Shown: one piece after another, positions 21,779 to 24,667 of the stretch | Layout of the letters: the number at the start of each line of letters is the position of its first letter | How positions within the stretch are numbered: position 1 is the first letter of the stretch | DNA from: JAHJFW01 sp038065635 | GTDB lineage: Bacteria; Patescibacteriota; Patescibacteriia; 2-12-FULL-60-25 | Length of the DNA: 24,667 bases | Reading direction: 5' to 3' | NCBI GenBank assembly: GCA_038065635.1 | Contig: JBBTQP010000043.1 | Coordinates: 1 to 24,667, forward strand | Notes under the pieces: generated by a model | Seen by the model: the letters and a program-made list of their open reading frames with translations, nothing else | What the model was told of the DNA's origin: nothing | Database searches by the model: none | Translations under genes and position numbers: made by a program

Positions 21779-23353
21779 TTACGCCGAGGCCGAGATCTCG
21801 CGATCGAGTTCGACCATGAAATTGAGTAGTGGCTGCTGCCCTTCTAGGCGCGGCCTGTCCTGATCTTTGAACTTGCCGATCAGGTCGGCGCCGGGGACTG
21901 CCTGCACTTGCAAGAAATTCCAGAGGCGCATGTGCACCGGTAGCGATAGCGCAAACGGCTTACCCCCTCGTTCGTTAATCGCGAGACAAACGAACTGGAG
22001 CGCTGCGCTGAACATTGCTTCCAGAGGCGTTTTGCCCTCGTCCTTGAGACGGAGTACAGCCCTGAGCATGAGGTTCTCGTTCATCATGGCTTGCAGCGTC
22101 TCGTGGCTTTGGTCGGCGAGCAGATCAGCTTCCACGAGCTTGCCTCTTGCGACGCCCAACTCCTCACGGAGTCTATCGTTCTCGCGCCGCAAACCTGTGA
22201 CGCGATCCTTCTCCGCTTTCGCGACGCTTTCGGCGGCTACGAGCTTCTGCTCGATATCGGCGACGAGTTGCGCTTTCGGAAGCCCCGTGTCGGTAAACCG
22301 CGTCTTGTGAGACTGGGGTTTCGTCGACTTGGCTGCCAGTCGCGAAACCGACTGGAGGTTGGACACGTTAGCCATGAGCTGCGGTCTCGGCGGAGGCGCT
22401 TCGCGAGCCGCTGTCTTCGCAAGCGAAGCGGCATCCTCTTTCGCCGCCAGCTCGCTCTCGAGCTCGTTCGATCGCATTTGGAGCGCGGAGATTTCCAAGT
22501 TGAGAGCCCTGGTCTCTCTTCCGGCAACTTCAAGATCCCCGCTCTGCTTCTTACAGCTTGCTCGAAGGATCTCGACTCGCGTCTTGAGTACGCGGTTCCT
22601 CTTAAGCTCGCCTCCGTACAACGCGCTCACGCCGCACAGCAGCGCGAACACGCACCAGAACACGAATCCGAATGGCTGGCTCTTCGGCGTGCCTGCGATC
22701 TGTTCGCGGAGCTTTTGATTCTCCGCTTGCAGATTCACGAGCTCGACCGACGGGGGTTCGACGAACAGCATATCGAGCGCCTTCGGCTTCTCGACCGGTG
22801 GCTCGACATTCTTCACCGGAGGCGAAGGAGGCAGAACCGGCACCACTCCGAGAGCCGTGAGCTTCTGCTGGAGGCAGGCCACGTTCTTCATGCAGCCGTC
22901 CTGCTTGTCCACGCGGTCCACCTTTTGCTGGACCGTCTCGACCACCTTCAACGGGACGACGATGATCGATCTGGCGACCAAGGCGATGTTCTGCTGACCT
23001 TTCTCGCAGCTGTTCCAGACACTCGTGTCCCCCTTCGTACGGAGGAACATGGGACCGTCCTGCGGCACCATGCACACGGCGATTGTCTTGTCGGGATTCG
23101 CTGCGTGAATGATTCTCCATGTCAGCTCTTCACCGTCCGGCTTGTCAACCGACCTGGTGGAGTTCGCGTACATGGCACTGAAGGCGCGCACTACGGTGTT
23201 GACGCCCAAGCCTTTCCCGACCTCGATCCTCGGGTAGCCCTCTTCCGTCTGACCACGACTCTCGAACTTGCGATCTTGCGCCTTTGCGCTCGCGCTGCTC
23301 GTGACGAGGGTGATCCCCGCCAGGAGCGTCAGAATGATGATGTACAACCTCAT
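21779..23353 (-). CDS. Exported/TM protein with cytoplasmic-type coiled coils, function unknown
   Basis: Starting at the ATG at 23353 (GGAG eight bases upstream) the product is 524 residues. Layout: signal peptide (1-24, MRLYIIILTLLAGITLVTSSASA), an outside domain (about 25-170) with four Cys at about 94, 116, 154 and 160, a Pro/Val-rich stalk (about 172-205), one membrane segment (228-247, FGFVFWCVFALLCGVSALYG), coiled coil (about 250-310 and 360-430) and a C-terminal helical domain (about 430-524). The layout is receptor- or tether-like: outside sensor, TM, inside coiled coil. No known family. An in-frame start at 23431 would add 26 residues before the signal peptide. Codon use is C/G-ending. 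It stands alone between repeats and the divergent methyltransferase. Confidence 0.8.
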   Translation of the reverse strand: MRLYIIILTLLAGITLVTSSASAKAQDRKFESRGQTEEGYPRIEVGKGLGVNTVVRAFSAMYANSTRSVDKPDGEELTWRIIHAANPDKTIAVCMVPQDGPMFLRTKGDTSVWNSCEKGQQNIALVARSIIVVPLKVVETVQQKVDRVDKQDGCMKNVACLQQKLTALGVVPVLPPSPPVKNVEPPVEKPKALDMLFVEPPSVELVNLQAENQKLREQIAGTPKSQPFGFVFWCVFALLCGVSALYGGELKRNRVLKTRVEILRASCKKQSGDLEVAGRETRALNLEISALQMRSNELESELAAKEDAASLAKTAAREAPPPRPQLMANVSNLQSVSRLAAKSTKPQSHKTRFTDTGLPKAQLVADIEQKLVAAESVAKAEKDRVTGLRRENDRLREELGVARGKLVEADLLADQSHETLQAMMNENLMLRAVLRLKDEGKTPLEAMFSAALQFVCLAINERGGKPFALSLPVHMRLWNFLQVQAVPGADLIGKFKDQDRPRLEGQQPLLNFMVELDREISASA

Positions 23354-23441
23354 TCCACACTCTCCGTTTCCGTTGTTGTTTCCACTTCCACGTTCCACGT
23401 TGCCAAAGGAGCGAATGGTCAAGATCATCATACATTATGCC

Positions 23442-23470
23442 ATCCGTCAAGTGACGGGATCCGTCAAGTG
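23442..23470. promoter_or_regulatory. Direct repeats in the divergent promoter region
   Basis: atccgtcaagtg occurs twice, at 23442-23453 and 23459-23470, 17 bases apart. On the minus strand each reads CACTTGACGGAT and contains a -35-like TTGACG. It could be a doubled -35, an operator with sites on one DNA face after about 1.6 turns, or both. No convincing -10 follows at 17 bp. Confidence 0.45.
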
Positions 23471-23486
23471 CGATACCCTTTGGCGC

Positions 23487-24667
23487 ATGAAACACTTCGC
23501 CATTTTCGGCTCACATCCGCGTTTAAGCTCTGCGGAGCTCTCATTAACCCTGGGTAAAACCGCTCATATCCAAAACCTTGGATCCGCGGCGATTATTGAA
23601 GATGCCTCATGGGACGGAGGAAAGGCCATGAACCGTCTTGGTGGAACCGTGAAAGTAGGCGACGTGATATTGGAGACGACGATAACCGAATTGCAGCCGG
23701 AGCGTCTTGCCGCGATGATAATTGAAAGACCGCGCGGCTCCAGAATCGTATTCGGACTCACGACCTACGGCGTTTCCGGAATGAACAAAAAACTGGACAA
23801 GCTCGGACTTGCCCTAAAACGAGCGCTTCAAAATGAAGGAAAATCCGCGCGCTGGGTAACGTCGCGCGAATCAATCGGGCTCTCTCCTGCGGCAGTGGCA
23901 AAACTCGATCTTACGAGAGACGGGTATGATCTCGCCATACTTGTCGCCGGCAGAAAAGTTTTCGTCGGGCTCACGACCAACGTGCAGGACGCTACCGCCT
24001 GGAGCGAGCGGGATTACGGTCGCCCAAGCCGAAGCGAAGAAGCGGGAATGCTTCCGCCTAAACTCGCGCGCATGATGGTAAATCTTGCTGAACTTCCATC
24101 GCGCGGAGTTTTGTTTGATCCGTTCTGCGGGTCAGGAACTATTTTGATGGAAGCCGCGCTCGCGACGGATGCAAAAAAAATAATCGGAAGCGACATTGAG
24201 TCCGCGCAAATCAAAGCCACTAACTCAAACTTGGACTGGCTAATGAAGGAACGGATACTGTCTACGGATGACGTCGGCAGATTCAAAGTATTTCAATCCG
24301 ATGCGCGCAAACTTGAATCCGGCATTGATAACGAGTCCGTAGACGCCGTAGTCACAGAGGGTTCGCTGGGACCGCTTCTCAAAGGATCGGAATCGCGAGA
24401 TGTTCTTGAAAAAAACGCGAACGAACTCATCAAACTCTGGCGCGAAACTCTAGTAACCCTGCGCGGCTTGCTTCGCCCGCACGGAAGAATCGTCTGCATC
24501 TGGCCAACTTTCGTAACGTCACGAGGATCGGCGCACGTGTCGCTTTCGGCAAAAGAAATATCGGAACTTGGATACTCGCAGATCGGATCTCCCCTGCTCT
24601 ACGAACGTCCAAACCAACGCGTAAAACGAAACATTGTCGTTCTTCAATCGCGTCATTGCGAGCCCCA
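23487..24667 (+). CDS. Trm11-like THUMP/Rossmann RNA methyltransferase (3' end beyond window)
   Basis: 393 codons are visible and the frame is still open at the window end. Residues 1-165 form the N-terminal ferredoxin/THUMP-like RNA-binding part; RDYGRPSRSEEAGMLPPKLARMMVNLA (175-201) and VLFDPFCGSGTILMEAAL (208-225) are the family linker and SAM motif I; D236 in GSDIESAQ and SDARKLES (271-278) follow. Relatives make m2G10 in tRNA. The catalytic [DN]PPY-type motif is replaced by TEGSLGP (290-296), so activity or substrate may differ. The last codons (SRHCEP) come from a REP-like repeat, so the natural end is probably nearby. It is divergent from the 21779 gene; no Shine-Dalgarno precedes the ATG. 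Confidence 0.9.
   Translation, partial: MKHFAIFGSHPRLSSAELSLTLGKTAHIQNLGSAAIIEDASWDGGKAMNRLGGTVKVGDVILETTITELQPERLAAMIIERPRGSRIVFGLTTYGVSGMNKKLDKLGLALKRALQNEGKSARWVTSRESIGLSPAAVAKLDLTRDGYDLAILVAGRKVFVGLTTNVQDATAWSERDYGRPSRSEEAGMLPPKLARMMVNLAELPSRGVLFDPFCGSGTILMEAALATDAKKIIGSDIESAQIKATNSNLDWLMKERILSTDDVGRFKVFQSDARKLESGIDNESVDAVVTEGSLGPLLKGSESRDVLEKNANELIKLWRETLVTLRGLLRPHGRIVCIWPTFVTSRGSAHVSLSAKEISELGYSQIGSPLLYERPNQRVKRNIVVLQSRHCEP
24651..24667. repeat. Start of a REP-like element at the window edge
   Basis: cgtcattgcgagcccca matches the outer arm of the family seen at 209-276 and 18178-18262. It is truncated by the window end and overlaps the open methyltransferase frame. Confidence 0.75.

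Noticed and set aside
22091..23557. Long plus-strand frame of 488 codons opposite the receptor-like gene
   Set aside because: It is a mirror frame caused by the C/G-ending codons of the minus-strand gene. The product is His/Arg/Leu-rich without domains, and the minus frame has a signal peptide, TM segment, ribosome site and terminator.

Overview
This window looks like a chromosomal contig of a Patescibacteria (Candidate Phyla Radiation) bacterium. The pointers are: a secreted protein of the type common in that group at 14080-15483 (two short N-terminal repeats with Gly-Lys-Arg-Tyr-Ala-Phe-Pro and Asp-Pro-Lys-Val-Tyr-Ala-Val); an O-antigen-ligase-like membrane protein fused to TPRs; a THUMP-type RNA methyltransferase with a replaced catalytic motif; many genes without a Shine-Dalgarno sequence; and many unrecognised short genes. 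The phylum is inferred; no rRNA is present. Housekeeping genes are ychF, efp, epmA, rpsF-ssb-rpsR, tRNA-Ala(GGC) and tRNA-Leu(UAG).

Layout. 1-300: REP-like repeats with a 42-bp tandem array. 308-1405: ychF (-). 1580-3192: an AT-rich pair (RhuM-family protein and a one-pass membrane protein) beside tRNA-Ala. 3645-7018: a coiled-coil protein and a large ligase/TPR membrane protein (-). 7134-7853: a lipoprotein with its own promoter and terminator (-). 8018-10263: a four-gene plus-strand operon of unknown function centred on a 543-aa protein with a GNAT-like region. 10376-12472: a class III sirtuin and a PP2C phosphatase, divergently transcribed. 12504-13978: two orphan genes flanking tRNA-Leu and a candidate structured RNA that shares the first ten bases of that tRNA. 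14080-15483: the secreted protein. 15549-16053: a RelE/RHH toxin-antitoxin pair. 16503-17300: an FkbM methyltransferase. 17433-20147: efp, a 49-aa membrane peptide, an orphan gene and epmA. 20231-21449: the rpsF-ssb-rpsR operon. 21779-23353: a signal peptide/TM/coiled-coil protein. 23487-end: a Trm11-like methyltransferase cut by the window edge.

Two gene styles are interleaved. Most housekeeping-like genes use A/T-rich codons, lack a Shine-Dalgarno, and several have a -10 box 6-9 bases before the ATG, which suggests leaderless mRNAs. A second set (7134-7853, 12504-12935, 13394-13978, 18338-18487, 21779-23353) uses mostly C/G-ending codons. These genes stand alone, each with its own intrinsic terminator, usually a TTGACA-type -35 and often a strong AGGAGG-type ribosome site. 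None has a recognisable catalytic function; three are predicted to be membrane-anchored or exported. This dispersed set, the structured RNA beside tRNA-Leu, the heptamer repeat inside epmA and the GNAT-like operon are the items most worth following up.

Repeats are abundant: REP-like elements (1-276, 10289-10328, 18122-18262, 24651-end), a second inverted-repeat family (18602-18688, 21601-21688), GTAG-rich hairpins (18003-18043, 20158-20226) and C-rich elements (3574-3609, 19144-19167). Some run into the 3' ends of genes.
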